Origin: an uncultured Sterolibacterium sp.
Lineage (GTDB): Bacteria; Pseudomonadota; Gammaproteobacteria; Burkholderiales; Rhodocyclaceae
Reading direction: 5' to 3'
NCBI GenBank assembly: GCA_903832735.1
Contig: CAILCO010000077.1
Location: forward strand, 1-64,000
Length of the DNA stretch: 64,000 nucleotides
A program made the position numbers and the translations under genes. This document shows positions 1 to 8,385 of this stretch, in pieces. The notes beneath the pieces were generated by a model that searched no databases, had not been told where the DNA came from, and saw only the letters and a program-made list of their open reading frames with translations. The first letter of the stretch is position 1. Every line of letters starts with the position of its first letter.

Positions 1-220
1 ATGTGAGCACTTCGGTATAACTTGATTGCAGTAAATCGCGTAACGATTCTTACTCCTCGTCGCAGATCAAAGTCTCTCAACTCCAATCCGCACCCAGCCT
101 CTTCGATTCTCGATGACCAGGCCCACTACCTACCACTACCTCCCCAAGCACCCACACCTATCGGTTGTCTGGTTGTTAAAGAACGGCTGGCTTGCTTAAA
201 AACAACTCACTCAGCGAAGA
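1..220 (-). other. Candidate rRNA operon leader (leftward, 16S outside window)
   Basis: No convincing ORF fills the first 285 bases. On the minus strand the stretch downstream of a strong rRNA-like promoter carries a boxA-like element, followed by ACAACCGATAGGTGTGGGTG, which resembles leader or spacer sequence of betaproteobacterial rrn operons as I remember it. The 16S 5' end itself is not visible, so it would lie just left of base 1. The 97-aa plus-strand ORF at 22-315 has no recognisable features and is probably spurious. The assignment is inferred from motif layout only. Confidence 0.55.
174..183 (-). promoter_or_regulatory. boxA antitermination element
   Basis: The minus strand reads TTCTTTAACA, close to the rrn boxA core (CTCTTTAACA) bound by NusB and S10 in antitermination complexes. 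It lies about 45 nt downstream of the TATAGT box, the expected arrangement for an rRNA leader. Confidence 0.55.
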
Positions 221-226
221 GGCGAG

Positions 227-255
227 ACTATACCAAAGCTAATCCGGCTTGTAAA
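227..255 (-). promoter_or_regulatory. Strong rRNA-type sigma-70 promoter, leftward
   Basis: On the minus strand there is TTTACA (250-255), a 17-nt spacer, and TATAGT (227-232) followed by the GC-rich stretch CTCGCC, like the discriminator of stringently controlled rrn P1 promoters. It points away from the WYL gene and into the boxA-bearing leader. Confidence 0.65.
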
Positions 256-285
256 CACTCTTTTAGATTTTGTACTCGTTTAGCT

Positions 286-1263
286 TCACTCAGGATACAG
301 TTTCAAGCTGGCTGACAACTCCTCACGCACTACACGCCGCAATTCCGCAGGTGCCAATACTTCTATATCCTGCCCATACTTGATGATGTCCATCAACAGC
401 TCACGATGACTGCTGTAGGGAATTTCCAGTACATAGCGCTGCTCTTGGTCAAAGCCGCCCTTCTGCCGCGGATGCCATTGTTCGCTTGCAACCCACAACG
501 AACGCCGCGGCGAAAACCTCAATTTCGCCCACTTTATGCGCCGACCGGAAAAAATCCCATATCCGGCGCCCAGCACATCGTCCAGGGATTCACCCGGGAT
601 ATCGCGTGCCGCCGTTTCAAGAATCTCTGCGTAGCGGATAGCATCCACCGAAAAGCTGCGCAATGAATTGCGCAGGTGGCACCAAGCGTCTAGATACCAG
701 TTCTCTCGGTAATGCACCAGTCGTTGGGGCGATACCTCACGGTCAGTCGCCTCACCTCTGGATCGCACGAAATAGGAAATCTTTAAACGCTTGCGGCGCA
801 ACAGCGATGAACCAACAACAGAAAAGTGCTCGAACGTCATTTTTCTGGCGGCGACGCCAATGATACGAATGCGCTTCTGAATTTCATCAGAAGTATTGTC
901 AACCGAACCCAGCAGGGAGCGCAGCCTAACCAAGAGAGGATGTATATGCGGCCCTAGAAGGCCGCCGCTATCTAGGCTTGATAACAAGTGCTGCATGGTG
1001 AGCAAAGCGTGAATTTCGGAAGCGTTAAACCACAATCCGGGCAGTTCATACTGCCCGCCCGCCTGCTCCGTCTCGGAGAAGCGATACCCCCCCTGTTCGC
1101 GATCCCAGATGATCGGCGCATTGAGTCGGTTCCGGAGGTATTCGAGATCACGCTTGATAGTGGCGCGTGAGACGCCAAGCCTCTCCCTCAAAACAACGAA
1201 AGGCACAATACGCCTCTCGCCAAGCAACTGGTCGATCATGTAGAAGCGTTCGGTGCGATCCAT
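286..1263 (-). CDS. WYL-domain transcriptional regulator with N-terminal HTH
   Basis: A 325-residue protein of the YafY/WYL regulator type. Residues about 1-60 form a winged helix of the HTH_11/DeoR-like kind (RTERFYMIDQLL, then LGVSRATIKRDLEYL). The middle and C-terminal parts match the WYL layout, with a strand-rich segment around RLVHYRENWYLDAWC followed by a C-terminal extension. WYL domains are thought to sense ligands such as nucleic acids or nucleotides; the ligand here is unknown. I chose the ATG at 1263 because the ORF upstream of it encodes a Cys/Leu-rich tail that does not belong to the fold. The gene is divergent from trxA. Two palindromic repeats lie about 90-130 bp upstream of the start and overlap the region upstream of a minus-strand TACAAT box (1338-1343), so autoregulation is plausible. 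Confidence 0.8.
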   Translation of the reverse strand: MDRTERFYMIDQLLGERRIVPFVVLRERLGVSRATIKRDLEYLRNRLNAPIIWDREQGGYRFSETEQAGGQYELPGLWFNASEIHALLTMQHLLSSLDSGGLLGPHIHPLLVRLRSLLGSVDNTSDEIQKRIRIIGVAARKMTFEHFSVVGSSLLRRKRLKISYFVRSRGEATDREVSPQRLVHYRENWYLDAWCHLRNSLRSFSVDAIRYAEILETAARDIPGESLDDVLGAGYGIFSGRRIKWAKLRFSPRRSLWVASEQWHPRQKGGFDQEQRYVLEIPYSSHRELLMDIIKYGQDIEVLAPAELRRVVREELSASLKLYPE

Positions 1264-1353
1264 AGCGACCCCAAGTTCCCCGTGCAAGTCGATAAATATA
1301 CGCTTGCGATAGAGGCACCTGCAAAGTGCTTGAGAATATTGTAAAATGGCTAT

Positions 1354-1393
1354 GAGAAGCATTAATGCCATCTACGAGAAGCATCGATGCCAT
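1354..1393. promoter_or_regulatory. Tandem palindromic operator candidate
   Basis: Two near-identical 18-mers start at 1354 and 1376 (22-bp period, 16 of 18 identical). Each contains a perfect 10-bp palindrome, GCATTAATGC (1360-1369) and GCATCGATGC (1382-1391). A third palindrome, CCACATGTGG, lies at 1415-1424. The sites sit between the WYL regulator and trxA, upstream of a minus-strand TACAAT box at 1338-1343. Spacing of about two helical turns fits cooperative dimer binding. Confidence 0.5.
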
Positions 1394-1532
1394 TTCGGGC
1401 CTACCCTACCGATGCCACATGTGGTAGCAAATCAAGGCGGTTTGAATCAAACATCCGCACTGCTCAGCACAACCAATAACAATCAACCTACGATGCCCCA
1501 ATGGGCCGACACCTTAACTGCAAGAGGAAGCT

Positions 1533-1859
1533 ATGAGCGAGCACATCCACCACGTCACAGATGCCACTTTCAAGAGCGAAGTACTCGAGTCCGGCCTGCC
1601 CGTGCTGGTCGATTACTGGGCCGAATGGTGTGGTCCATGCAAGATGATCGCACCTATCCTGGACGAAATCGCGCAGGATTACGCCGGCAAACTCAAGGTT
1701 GCGAAGCTCAATATCGACGACAATCAGAAGACACCCGGTGAGTTGGGTATTCGCGGCATTCCGACGCTGATGTTATTCAAAGCAGGCAACATCGAGGCAA
1801 CCAAGGTTGGTGCTCTGTCGAAATCCCAACTGACCGCCTTTATTGACAGCAACCTCTGA
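1533..1859 (+). CDS. trxA: Thioredoxin
   Basis: A 108-residue classical thioredoxin. The active site WCGPC is at residues 32-36, and the cis-Pro loop is visible as [11 protein letters not shown]. Length and motif match TrxA, the cytosolic disulfide reductase that passes electrons from thioredoxin reductase to ribonucleotide reductase, methionine sulfoxide reductases and others. The next gene on the same strand is rho, the trxA-rho order common in proteobacteria. The start ATG follows the purine-rich AAGAGGAAGCT, a good ribosome binding site. A hairpin downstream may end part of the transcripts before rho. Confidence 0.97.
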   Translation: MSEHIHHVTDATFKSEVLESGLPVLVDYWAEWCGPCKMIAPILDEIAQDYAGKLKVAKLNIDDNQKTPGELGIRGIPTLMLFKAGNIEATKVGALSKSQLTAFIDSNL

Positions 1860-1934
1860 TACCGCTAAAGTCCGTGTTGAAAGTCGCGACGCCTACCACT
1901 TAGAGATGCAATAACGCAGCATCTGCGCGTCGCG

Positions 1935-1963
1935 CGGGCAGAAATCAGCCCGTCTCGTTTTCC
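1935..1963 (+). terminator. Candidate trxA terminator/attenuator
   Basis: A short GC stem (CGGGC at 1935-1939, GCCCG at 1948-1952) is followed by TCTCGTTTT. It sits just after a larger nested stem (1885-1892 with 1927-1934; inner 1904-1909 with 1919-1924). The U-tract is interrupted, so termination is probably partial. Confidence 0.35.
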
Positions 1964-2034
1964 CCAAGTATTCCTCAAATCCTCGCGGGTTCTTCTCTTC
2001 CACTTCCCCGCTTCACTGCCAGCAGGTTCCCCAC
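1953..2034 (+). promoter_or_regulatory. C-rich, G-poor rho leader (candidate rut site)
   Basis: I count 34 C and 11 G in these 82 nt (about 41% C, 13% G), pyrimidine-rich and with little evident structure. This is the composition of a Rho utilisation site. It lies directly upstream of the rho start, and Rho is known in E. coli to autoregulate by terminating in its own leader. Confidence 0.4.
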
Positions 2035-3294
2035 ATGCATCTATCGGAGCTTAAAGTCCTCCACGTAGGCCAGTTGCTCGAAATGGCCATCGCCAACGAG
2101 ATCGACGGCGCCAATCGCCTCCGCAAACAGGAATTGATTTTCGCTCTCCTCAAAAACCGCGCTAAGAAGGGTGAGAGCATCTTCGGCGATGGCGCTCTGG
2201 AGGTGCTGCCCGACGGTTTCGGTTTCCTGCGTTCGCCAGACACCTCTTATCTGGCCGGTACCGACGACATCTACATCAGTCCGAGCCAAATTCGACGTTT
2301 CAACCTGCACACGGGCGACACCATCGAAGGCGAGATTCGCACACCCAAGGACGGCGAACGTTACTTCGCTCTGGTCAAGGTGGATAAGGTCAACGGCGAA
2401 CCGCCAGAAGCTTCGAAACACAAGATCCTGTTCGAAAACCTCACGCCCCTGCATCCGAACAAGCACATGCTGCTTGAGCGAGACATGCGGGGTGAAGAGA
2501 ACACCACCAGCCGCGTCATCGACATCATCGCGCCGATCGGCAAGGGCCAGCGTGGGCTCCTCGTCGCCAGTCCGAAAAGCGGCAAGACGGTGATGATGCA
2601 ACACATCGCCCACGCTATTTCGGTGAACCACCCAGATGTGGTGCTCATCGTCCTGCTGATCGACGAACGCCCCGAGGAAGTGACCGAAATGCAGCGCTCC
2701 GTCAAGGGCGAAGTGGTGGCTTCGACCTTCGACGAACCAGCCACGCGACACGTCCAGGTTGCCGAGATGGTGATAGAGAAAGCCAAGCGCCTGGTCGAGC
2801 ACAAGAAGGATGTGGTTATCCTGCTCGACTCCATTACCCGCCTTGCTCGTGCCTACAATACGGTGGTTCCTGCCTCGGGCAAGGTGCTCACCGGTGGTGT
2901 CGACGCCAACGCGTTGCAGCGGCCCAAGCGTTTCTTCGGCGCCGCCCGTAACGTCGAAGAAGGCGGCTCGCTGACCATTATTGCCACGGCACTGATCGAT
3001 ACCGGTAGCCGCATGGACGATGTGATCTACGAGGAATTCAAGGGAACCGGCAACATGGAAATTCACCTTGACCGCCGGATGGCGGAAAAGCGTGTCTACC
3101 CTGCGATCAACGTCAACCGCTCCGGCACGCGCCGAGAGGAACTTTTGCTAAAGCCCGACGTACTGCAAAAAATGTGGGTGCTGCGCAAGCTGCTGTACAA
3201 CATGGACGACATGGAAGCGATGGAGTTCCTGCTCGACAAGATCAAGGCGACCAAGAACAATGCCGAATTCTTCGATGCAATGCGCAGAGGATAA
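2035..3294 (+). CDS. rho: Transcription termination factor Rho
   Basis: 419 residues, the standard length for Rho. The N-terminal part (1-130) holds the Rho N domain ([18 protein letters not shown]) and the OSB/cold-shock RNA-binding fold ([13 protein letters not shown]). The C-terminal RecA-like ATPase carries Walker [13 protein letters not shown], Walker [12 protein letters not shown] and the Q-loop/secondary RNA-binding region around [13 protein letters not shown]. Rho is a hexameric ATP-dependent helicase that ends untranslated transcripts. The start ATG is supported by the conserved MHLSELK opening. It lies in a trxA-rho-rpmE cluster. Confidence 0.98.
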   Translation: MHLSELKVLHVGQLLEMAIANEIDGANRLRKQELIFALLKNRAKKGESIFGDGALEVLPDGFGFLRSPDTSYLAGTDDIYISPSQIRRFNLHTGDTIEGEIRTPKDGERYFALVKVDKVNGEPPEASKHKILFENLTPLHPNKHMLLERDMRGEENTTSRVIDIIAPIGKGQRGLLVASPKSGKTVMMQHIAHAISVNHPDVVLIVLLIDERPEEVTEMQRSVKGEVVASTFDEPATRHVQVAEMVIEKAKRLVEHKKDVVILLDSITRLARAYNTVVPASGKVLTGGVDANALQRPKRFFGAARNVEEGGSLTIIATALIDTGSRMDDVIYEEFKGTGNMEIHLDRRMAEKRVYPAINVNRSGTRREELLLKPDVLQKMWVLRKLLYNMDDMEAMEFLLDKIKATKNNAEFFDAMRRG

Positions 3295-3305
3295 TGCGCT
3301 GACGA

Positions 3306-3334
3306 TTGCATTTCACAGAAATTTCTAGGATAAT
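3306..3334 (+). promoter_or_regulatory. Candidate rpmE promoter
   Basis: TTGCAT (3306-3311), a 17-nt spacer and GATAAT (3329-3334) precede rpmE by about 50 nt. Expression of rpmE separate from rho would make sense for a ribosomal protein. Confidence 0.45.
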
Positions 3335-3385
3335 GCCGCCCTTTCCCGCACTTAGTTAGGGCGGCGCGACCAAAGGGAACCCATC

Positions 3386-3601
3386 ATGAAAGAATCCATA
3401 CATCCCAACTACGTTGAGATAGACGTAACCTGCAGTTGCAGCAACACGTTCAAGACACGTTCAACCACAGGCCGACCGCTACACATCGAAGTTTGCGCGG
3501 CTTGCCACCCGTTCTACACCGGCAAGCAAAAAATCGTCGATACCGCCGGCCGTGTCGAACGCTTCCGCCAGAAATATGGCACAGTACAGCGCTCGGCCTG
3601 A
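3386..3601 (+). CDS. rpmE: 50S ribosomal protein L31 (zinc-binding form)
   Basis: 71 residues. It carries the C+ type zinc ligands: TCSCSN near residue 16 and VCAACHPF near residue 37, four cysteines in two pairs. The family consensus KxGIHP.Y opening is recognisable as [13 protein letters not shown]31 bridges the ribosomal subunits, and the C+ form also acts as a zinc reserve, replaced by a C- paralogue under zinc limitation in many bacteria. No C- paralogue is in this window. A clear intrinsic terminator follows 20 nt after the stop. Confidence 0.96.
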   Translation: MKESIHPNYVEIDVTCSCSNTFKTRSTTGRPLHIEVCAACHPFYTGKQKIVDTAGRVERFRQKYGTVQRSA

Positions 3602-3620
3602 TTCGGCTTCCGAACAGCAA

Positions 3621-3648
3621 AAGGCAGCTTCGGCTGCCTTTTTTCGTT
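3621..3648 (+). terminator. Intrinsic terminator after rpmE
   Basis: An 8-bp stem AAGGCAGC/GCTGCCTT closes a UUCG tetraloop (3629-3632) and is followed by TTTTCGTTT. The stable tetraloop and U-tract make this a convincing rho-independent terminator. Confidence 0.9.
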
Positions 3649-3666
3649 TCTGATGCGTATGTCCGC

Positions 3667-5307
3667 ATGACCGCTCTGCGCCGCCTTCCTGTCACACTGC
3701 CACTCTCTGGAGCAGCGCTAGCTGCTCTGTGCTCGCTCTATCTCTTCGTTGGACTTACCGGCCACGATCCATGGAAAAGCGAGGACGCCGTTCACTTCGG
3801 GATCACTTACGGTTTTCTCACTGGTTCCGACTGGCTGGTGCCGCACCTCGCTGGCGAGCCAGCGCTCGATTCGCCCCCGCTCTATTACTGGATTGCCGCC
3901 GCTTGCGCGAAGCTATTCGGCCAGTTGTTGCCACTGCACGATGCGGCCAGACTCGCCTCCGGCCTGTTTGGCGCAGTTTTCCTCGCGCAGTTGGCATCGG
4001 CCAGTCGCCGGCTTCATGGTCCTGAAGCCGGCACCACTGCCATCCTGATCAGCATTGGCTGCCTCGGTCTGATGGTACCGATCCATGACATGCAACCACT
4101 GGTCGCATTACTCGCAGCCAGCGCTACGTTCTATGCCGGCCTTGCCCTTTTGCCGCAGCGACCAATGGCGGGAGGCATAGAAGCGGGGCTAGGCCTGGGC
4201 CTGGGCTTCCTCGCCACCGGCTTGACCGCACTGATCACCCTAGCACCGCTGTTGCTCATGCTACCCGCTCATCGCCATTGGCGCAGCAGCGCCAGCCGCA
4301 AGGGCCTGCTGATCGCCTGGGCCATGGCCTTGCCGCTTATCGCCCTGTGGCCACTACTGCTTTCCTGGCGAGCACCGGAAGCCCTGTTTGCATGGCGGAC
4401 GACTGTCGCCGTCCATTTTCAAAACAACTGGCTGACGTCACTGCCAAACCACGCCGAACTGCTGGCCTGGTTCGCCTGGCCCGCACTGCCGTTAGCGATT
4501 TGGGCACTCTGGCTCCACCGCCATCGCCTTTCCGAACCAGCGCTGGCGCTACCCATCGCCGGCACTGCAACAACGCTGCTGGCGCTGATCTTCCTCTATG
4601 GGCCGAGACCACTCCAGACACTGCCTCTTCTGGTACCCCTGGTTCTCTTGGCAACAACCGGGGCAGGCCGATTGCAGCGTGGCGCTACCAACGCTTTCGA
4701 CTGGTTCGGCATGATGACCTTTACGCTGGCAGCAGGACTCATATGGCTTGGTGGCATTGCCATGATCTTTGGTATTCCAGCCAAGATCGCGCACAACTTT
4801 GCCAAACTGGAGCCAGGTTTCGTCGCTCAAGGAAATATCAGCGCAATGACCCTTGCGGCGCTCTTGACCCTGGTATGGCTCTGGTTGATCTTCGCCAGTC
4901 CGCGCTCGCCTTGGCGCGCCGTCACTCATTGGTCGGCGGGCGTAACGCTGGTCTGGGTGCTGCTTATCTCGCTATTGCTGCCCTGGATCGATTACGGCAA
5001 AAGCTACCGCGGGGTCGCCCTCTCGCTCCAACAATCGCTGCCCTCCAACTCCACGGGGCATGCCGAATGCATCGCCGGACGCGACCTCGGTGGCGCCCAG
5101 CGTGCTTCGCTGCATTACTTTGCCGGCATCGTCACGCAGGTAGCCGAAACGCCCGCAGCGGCAGCCTGCGGTTTCCGGCTGGAACAAGGCGACGCAAAGA
5201 ATCGACCGACACCGGCGGGCTGGCGCAAGCTATGGGAAGGCCATCGTCCAGGTGACCGCAGCGAGCGCTTGCGCCTTTACCAGCGTACGAGCAAACGGGA
5301 AGACTAA
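3667..5307 (+). CDS. ArnT-like GT-C glycosyltransferase (membrane)
   Basis: 546 residues from the ATG at 3667; the longer ORF runs back through rpmE and is not credible there. It is a polytopic membrane protein with roughly ten hydrophobic segments and the GT-C layout of PMT/ArnT enzymes. The first periplasmic loop holds an acidic motif ([12 protein letters not shown]), followed by the YYW-containing stretch [12 protein letters not shown], typical of this superfamily. A soluble C-terminal tail begins near residue 450. Such enzymes move a sugar from a polyprenyl-phosphate carrier to lipid A, another lipid or a protein; the substrate cannot be read from sequence. The stop codon overlaps the stop of orn by a few bases. 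Confidence 0.8.
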   Translation: MTALRRLPVTLPLSGAALAALCSLYLFVGLTGHDPWKSEDAVHFGITYGFLTGSDWLVPHLAGEPALDSPPLYYWIAAACAKLFGQLLPLHDAARLASGLFGAVFLAQLASASRRLHGPEAGTTAILISIGCLGLMVPIHDMQPLVALLAASATFYAGLALLPQRPMAGGIEAGLGLGLGFLATGLTALITLAPLLLMLPAHRHWRSSASRKGLLIAWAMALPLIALWPLLLSWRAPEALFAWRTTVAVHFQNNWLTSLPNHAELLAWFAWPALPLAIWALWLHRHRLSEPALALPIAGTATTLLALIFLYGPRPLQTLPLLVPLVLLATTGAGRLQRGATNAFDWFGMMTFTLAAGLIWLGGIAMIFGIPAKIAHNFAKLEPGFVAQGNISAMTLAALLTLVWLWLIFASPRSPWRAVTHWSAGVTLVWVLLISLLLPWIDYGKSYRGVALSLQQSLPSNSTGHAECIAGRDLGGAQRASLHYFAGIVTQVAETPAAAACGFRLEQGDAKNRPTPAGWRKLWEGHRPGDRSERLRLYQRTSKRED

Positions 5308-5849
5308 AGTTTGAGGAAGTTGTCGCGATAGTATTTCATTTCCTCGATCGACTCGTTGATGTCGGCAAGCGCCTCGTGCCTGCCGCTCTTCACGACGCCT
5401 TTGGCCAGTTCGGGCTTCCAGCGCTTGCACAGTTCTTTCAAGGTGCTAACGTCGAGGTTGCGATAATGGAAGTGAGCTTCGAGCTTCGGCATGTAGCGCG
5501 CCATGAAACGGCGATCCTGACAGATCGAATTGCCGCACATCGGCGAAGCACGCTCCGGCACGTACAGTTTGAGGAAGGCTAAGCACTGTTCTTCAACCTC
5601 CACCTCGGAAAGCAACGATGCCTTGACCTTACTGATCAGTCCGGAGCGCCCGTGGGTGCCCTTGTTCCAGTCATCCATGCCATCGAGCACGGCATCGCTT
5701 TGATGAACGACCCAAGCGGGTCCTTCGACGACGATATTGAGTTTAGAATCGGTGATGACAAAAGCGATCTCGATGATGCGGTCGGAATCGGGATTGAGGC
5801 CGGTCATCTCCATGTCCAGCCAGACGAGAGCATTCTGATCTTGTGCCAT
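5304..5849 (-). CDS. orn: Oligoribonuclease
   Basis: 181 residues from ATG 5849; the upstream extension in the ORF is not conserved in this family. It is a DEDDh 3'-5' exoribonuclease. Exo I is [20 protein letters not shown], Exo II lies around [11 protein letters not shown], and the terminal H-D pair is in [20 protein letters not shown]. It hydrolyses two-residue RNAs, including pGpG from c-di-GMP turnover, and is usually essential in proteobacteria. It converges with the ArnT-like gene, with a 4-bp overlap of the two ends. It is separated from rsgA by two genes. Confidence 0.96.
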   Translation of the reverse strand: MAQDQNALVWLDMEMTGLNPDSDRIIEIAFVITDSKLNIVVEGPAWVVHQSDAVLDGMDDWNKGTHGRSGLISKVKASLLSEVEVEEQCLAFLKLYVPERASPMCGNSICQDRRFMARYMPKLEAHFHYRNLDVSTLKELCKRWKPELAKGVVKSGRHEALADINESIEEMKYYRDNFLKL

Positions 5850-5904
5850 AATTTTTGCGCTGAAAAACGCGTATTCTGTCACAGTTCCTTATATCGACGT
5901 CCTT

Positions 5905-7161
5905 ATGTTCCTCACGACCAGCCAGCTTTTCTCGCTCACCTGTCTTGCAGCCCTGTTGCTCAATGGCCTGCTGCGCGGTTGGCTCGCCCTGCGCCATCTG
6001 CATCACGTCGCGGCACACCGCGGCGCCGTGCCGGCAGAATTCTCAGAGCGAATTTCCCTGGCGGAGCACCAAAAGGCAGCTGATTACACCAGTGCCAAGA
6101 CGCGCCTTGGAATGGCCGACTTTGCTGTCAGCACGCTGCTTTTTCTCGCGCTCACATACGGTGGCCTGTTGCAGGCCATTAACGATTTCTGGCTGCGACT
6201 CTTCGACGCCGGCGGCTATGCCCACAGTCTTGCGCTATTCGCCAGTTTAGCGCTGACCGGCTTCATCATCGACCTGCCTTTCACTCTTTATCGCACCTTT
6301 GTTCTTGAAGCGCGATTCGGTTTCAACAAGGTAACGTGGCCCTTGTTCCTCGCCGATCTGTTCAAGCAGGGACTGCTCGGTATTGTCATCGGCGCACCCG
6401 TGCTGTTCAGCGTGCTCTGGTTGATGGCGGCGATGGGGCGCAACTGGTGGATGTATGTCTGGCTGTTCTGGCTGTCTTTCAACTTGCTGGTGCTGCTGCT
6501 ATATCCCACCTTGATCGCACCGCTGTTCAACAAATTCTCGGCGCTCGACGACGCCGAACTGAAGTCCCGCATCGAAGCGCTACTTTCGCGTTGCGGCTTT
6601 CGGGCCAGCGGCCTATTCGTAATGGATGGCTCAAAACGCTCTGCCCATGGCAATGCCTACTTCACTGGATTTGGAGCGGCAAAGCGCATCGTCTTCTTCG
6701 ACACCCTGCTCACGCGTCTGGCACCGGCGGAGGTCGAAGCGGTGCTCGCCCACGAACTCGGCCACTACCGGCATCGCCACGTCTGGCAACGCATCATCCT
6801 GCTCGCCGCGCTCAGCCTGGGCTTTCTCTGGCTGCTTGCCTTGCTGATCGGGGAATCCTGGTTTTACGCCGGCCTCGGTGTGAACAGCCAGAGCACGGCC
6901 CTCGCGCTGATCCTGTTCTTTCTGGTCTTGCCGATATTCTCCTTTCCTCTCGCGCCACTGATGTCTCATATCTCGCGCCGCCATGAATATCAGGCGGACG
7001 CTTACGCTGCCCACCAGACGAACGCCACCGATCTCGTCGCGGCCCTGGTCAAGCTCTATCGCGACAATGCGTCGACCTTGACGCCCGATCCGGTATATTC
7101 ATTGTTCTATGATTCCCATCCGCCCGCGTCGTTGCGCATCGCGCAGTTGCGCAAGGCATGA
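5905..7161 (+). CDS. M48 family (Ste24/CAAX prenyl protease-like) metalloprotease
   Basis: 418 residues. The zinc motif HELGHYRHRH is near residue 287, and a downstream glutamate lies in RRHEYQADAYAA, the second metal-binding motif of M48 peptidases. Several transmembrane helices precede and flank the catalytic region, as in Ste24 rather than the shorter HtpX. The N-terminal segment FSERISLAEHQKAADYTSAK matches the Peptidase_M48_N pattern. It is an inner-membrane endopeptidase, likely in membrane protein quality control, since prenylation is not known in these bacteria. The last codons overlap the start of the pterin dehydratase gene by 4 bp, suggesting translational coupling. Confidence 0.92.
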   Translation: MFLTTSQLFSLTCLAALLLNGLLRGWLALRHLHHVAAHRGAVPAEFSERISLAEHQKAADYTSAKTRLGMADFAVSTLLFLALTYGGLLQAINDFWLRLFDAGGYAHSLALFASLALTGFIIDLPFTLYRTFVLEARFGFNKVTWPLFLADLFKQGLLGIVIGAPVLFSVLWLMAAMGRNWWMYVWLFWLSFNLLVLLLYPTLIAPLFNKFSALDDAELKSRIEALLSRCGFRASGLFVMDGSKRSAHGNAYFTGFGAAKRIVFFDTLLTRLAPAEVEAVLAHELGHYRHRHVWQRIILLAALSLGFLWLLALLIGESWFYAGLGVNSQSTALALILFFLVLPIFSFPLAPLMSHISRRHEYQADAYAAHQTNATDLVAALVKLYRDNASTLTPDPVYSLFYDSHPPASLRIAQLRKA

Positions 7162-7505
7162 GGAGGTTGCCATTGTCCGGAGAACTCCAAACAGAAAAAT
7201 GCAAGCCCTGCGAGGGGGAGATAAATCTGCTCTCCGCAACGGAGACCGATCCCCTCATCTCTTCGCTCTCCGGCTGGATACGCGAGGGCAACACCATCGT
7301 GAAGAACTATCGATTCAAGGACTATTATGATGTTCTGGCCTTCGTCAATGCAACGGCCTGGATCTCGCACCGGGAGGATCACTATCCCGATCTGACCACC
7401 TGCTACCAGCAATCCCGCGTCCGCTTCGCGACCCACGCCATTGGCGGACTCTCCACCAACGACTTCATCTGCGCAGCCAAGATGGACGCGTTGTTCGGCC
7501 TTTGA
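7158..7505 (+). CDS. 4a-hydroxytetrahydrobiopterin (pterin-4a-carbinolamine) dehydratase
   Basis: 115 residues of the PCD/DCoH (PhhB) family. The active-site region reads SHREDHYPDLTT and the second motif RFATHAIGGLSTNDFICAAKMD. The usual catalytic pair is His-His-Pro; here the second position is Tyr (HYP). This may alter rate but leaves the other histidine and the later THAIGGLS motif intact. The enzyme recycles the carbinolamine made by aromatic amino acid hydroxylases; in bacteria lacking these it may serve molybdopterin or folate chemistry. No hydroxylase gene is near. The start overlaps the protease stop, and rsgA follows at once. Confidence 0.88.
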   Translation: MRRLPLSGELQTEKCKPCEGEINLLSATETDPLISSLSGWIREGNTIVKNYRFKDYYDVLAFVNATAWISHREDHYPDLTTCYQQSRVRFATHAIGGLSTNDFICAAKMDALFGL

Positions 7506-7510
7506 GCGGG

Positions 7511-8371
7511 ATGCTCGAGGGACGCATTGTTGCTGCCTTCGGTCGGCATTATGAAGTCGAACTCACCGATGGAAGCTGCATCACAGGCATTCCGCTCGGC
7601 AAGAAAAGCCCCTATGCTTGCGGCGACCGCGTCGCACTGGAACGCGCCTCAACCGACCAAGCGCAGATCCTGCGTCACCTGCCGCGCACTTCGCTGCTTT
7701 ATCGCTCTGATGCCTACCGCGAGAAATTGATTGCCGCCAACGCCAGTCAAATCATGCTTGTCGTCGCCACCGAGCCGTCGTTTTCAGACGAATTGCTCGC
7801 GCGCGCCCTGGTCGCTGCAGAAAGCCAGGGACTTCGGAGCATCATCGTATTGAACAAGATTGACCTTGTCGATCGCTTGCCGGCGGCACGAGCGCGCCTG
7901 GCACCACTCGCGTCCTTGGGGTATGCGGTACTCGAACTCTCGGCACACACCGATGCGACGCCACTCCTACCCTATCTCGCCGGCGAAATTTCGGTGCTGG
8001 TGGGTCAATCCGGCATGGGCAAATCGACACTCATCAATGCCCTGGTGCCGGGCGCCAGCGCAGCGACGCGGGAGATATCAACTGCGCTGGACTCGGGCAA
8101 GCACACCACCACCCACGCTCGCCTCTACCGCCTCGTCCACGGGGGGTCACTGATCGATAGTCCCGGCTTGCAGGAGTTCGGTCTGAAACACCTGTCAACC
8201 TCAGCCATCGAAGAAGGCTTCGTCGAGTTCCGGCCCCACCTAGGCGGCTGCCGCTTCCGCGACTGCCGCCATCAATCCGAACCCAACTGCGCCATCAAAC
8301 AGGCGGTAGAACAGGGCCTGATCAACGCCCACCGCTATGAACAATTTCTGCGGCTTAAGGCCCGGGATTAG
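7511..8371 (+). CDS. rsgA: Ribosome small-subunit-dependent GTPase A
   Basis: 286 residues from ATG 7511; a TTG at 7502 that overlaps the preceding stop would add three residues. The protein has an OB-fold (1-70), then a circularly permuted GTPase with G4 NKIDLVD, then G1 GQSGMGKSTLIN, then G3 DSPG, the order that defines the YjeQ/RsgA family. The C-terminal zinc knuckle is visible in GGCRFRDCRHQSEPNCAI. RsgA assists late maturation of the 30S subunit. It lies in a Ste24-PCD-rsgA run, with orn two genes back on the opposite strand. Confidence 0.97.
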   Translation: MLEGRIVAAFGRHYEVELTDGSCITGIPLGKKSPYACGDRVALERASTDQAQILRHLPRTSLLYRSDAYREKLIAANASQIMLVVATEPSFSDELLARALVAAESQGLRSIIVLNKIDLVDRLPAARARLAPLASLGYAVLELSAHTDATPLLPYLAGEISVLVGQSGMGKSTLINALVPGASAATREISTALDSGKHTTTHARLYRLVHGGSLIDSPGLQEFGLKHLSTSAIEEGFVEFRPHLGGCRFRDCRHQSEPNCAIKQAVEQGLINAHRYEQFLRLKARD

Positions 8372-8385
8372 CGGGACGGTCGAGT

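Noticed and set aside
22-315. 97-aa plus-strand ORF at the left edge
   Set aside because: It has no recognisable domain and lies across the rRNA-type promoter and boxA read on the other strand.
2041-3066. 341-aa minus-strand ORF antisense to rho
   Set aside because: It is a shadow frame of a well-supported rho gene, with no family motif.
4278-5255. 325-aa plus-strand ORF inside the ArnT-like gene
   Set aside because: An Arg/Ala/Pro-rich out-of-frame shadow in GC-rich coding DNA.
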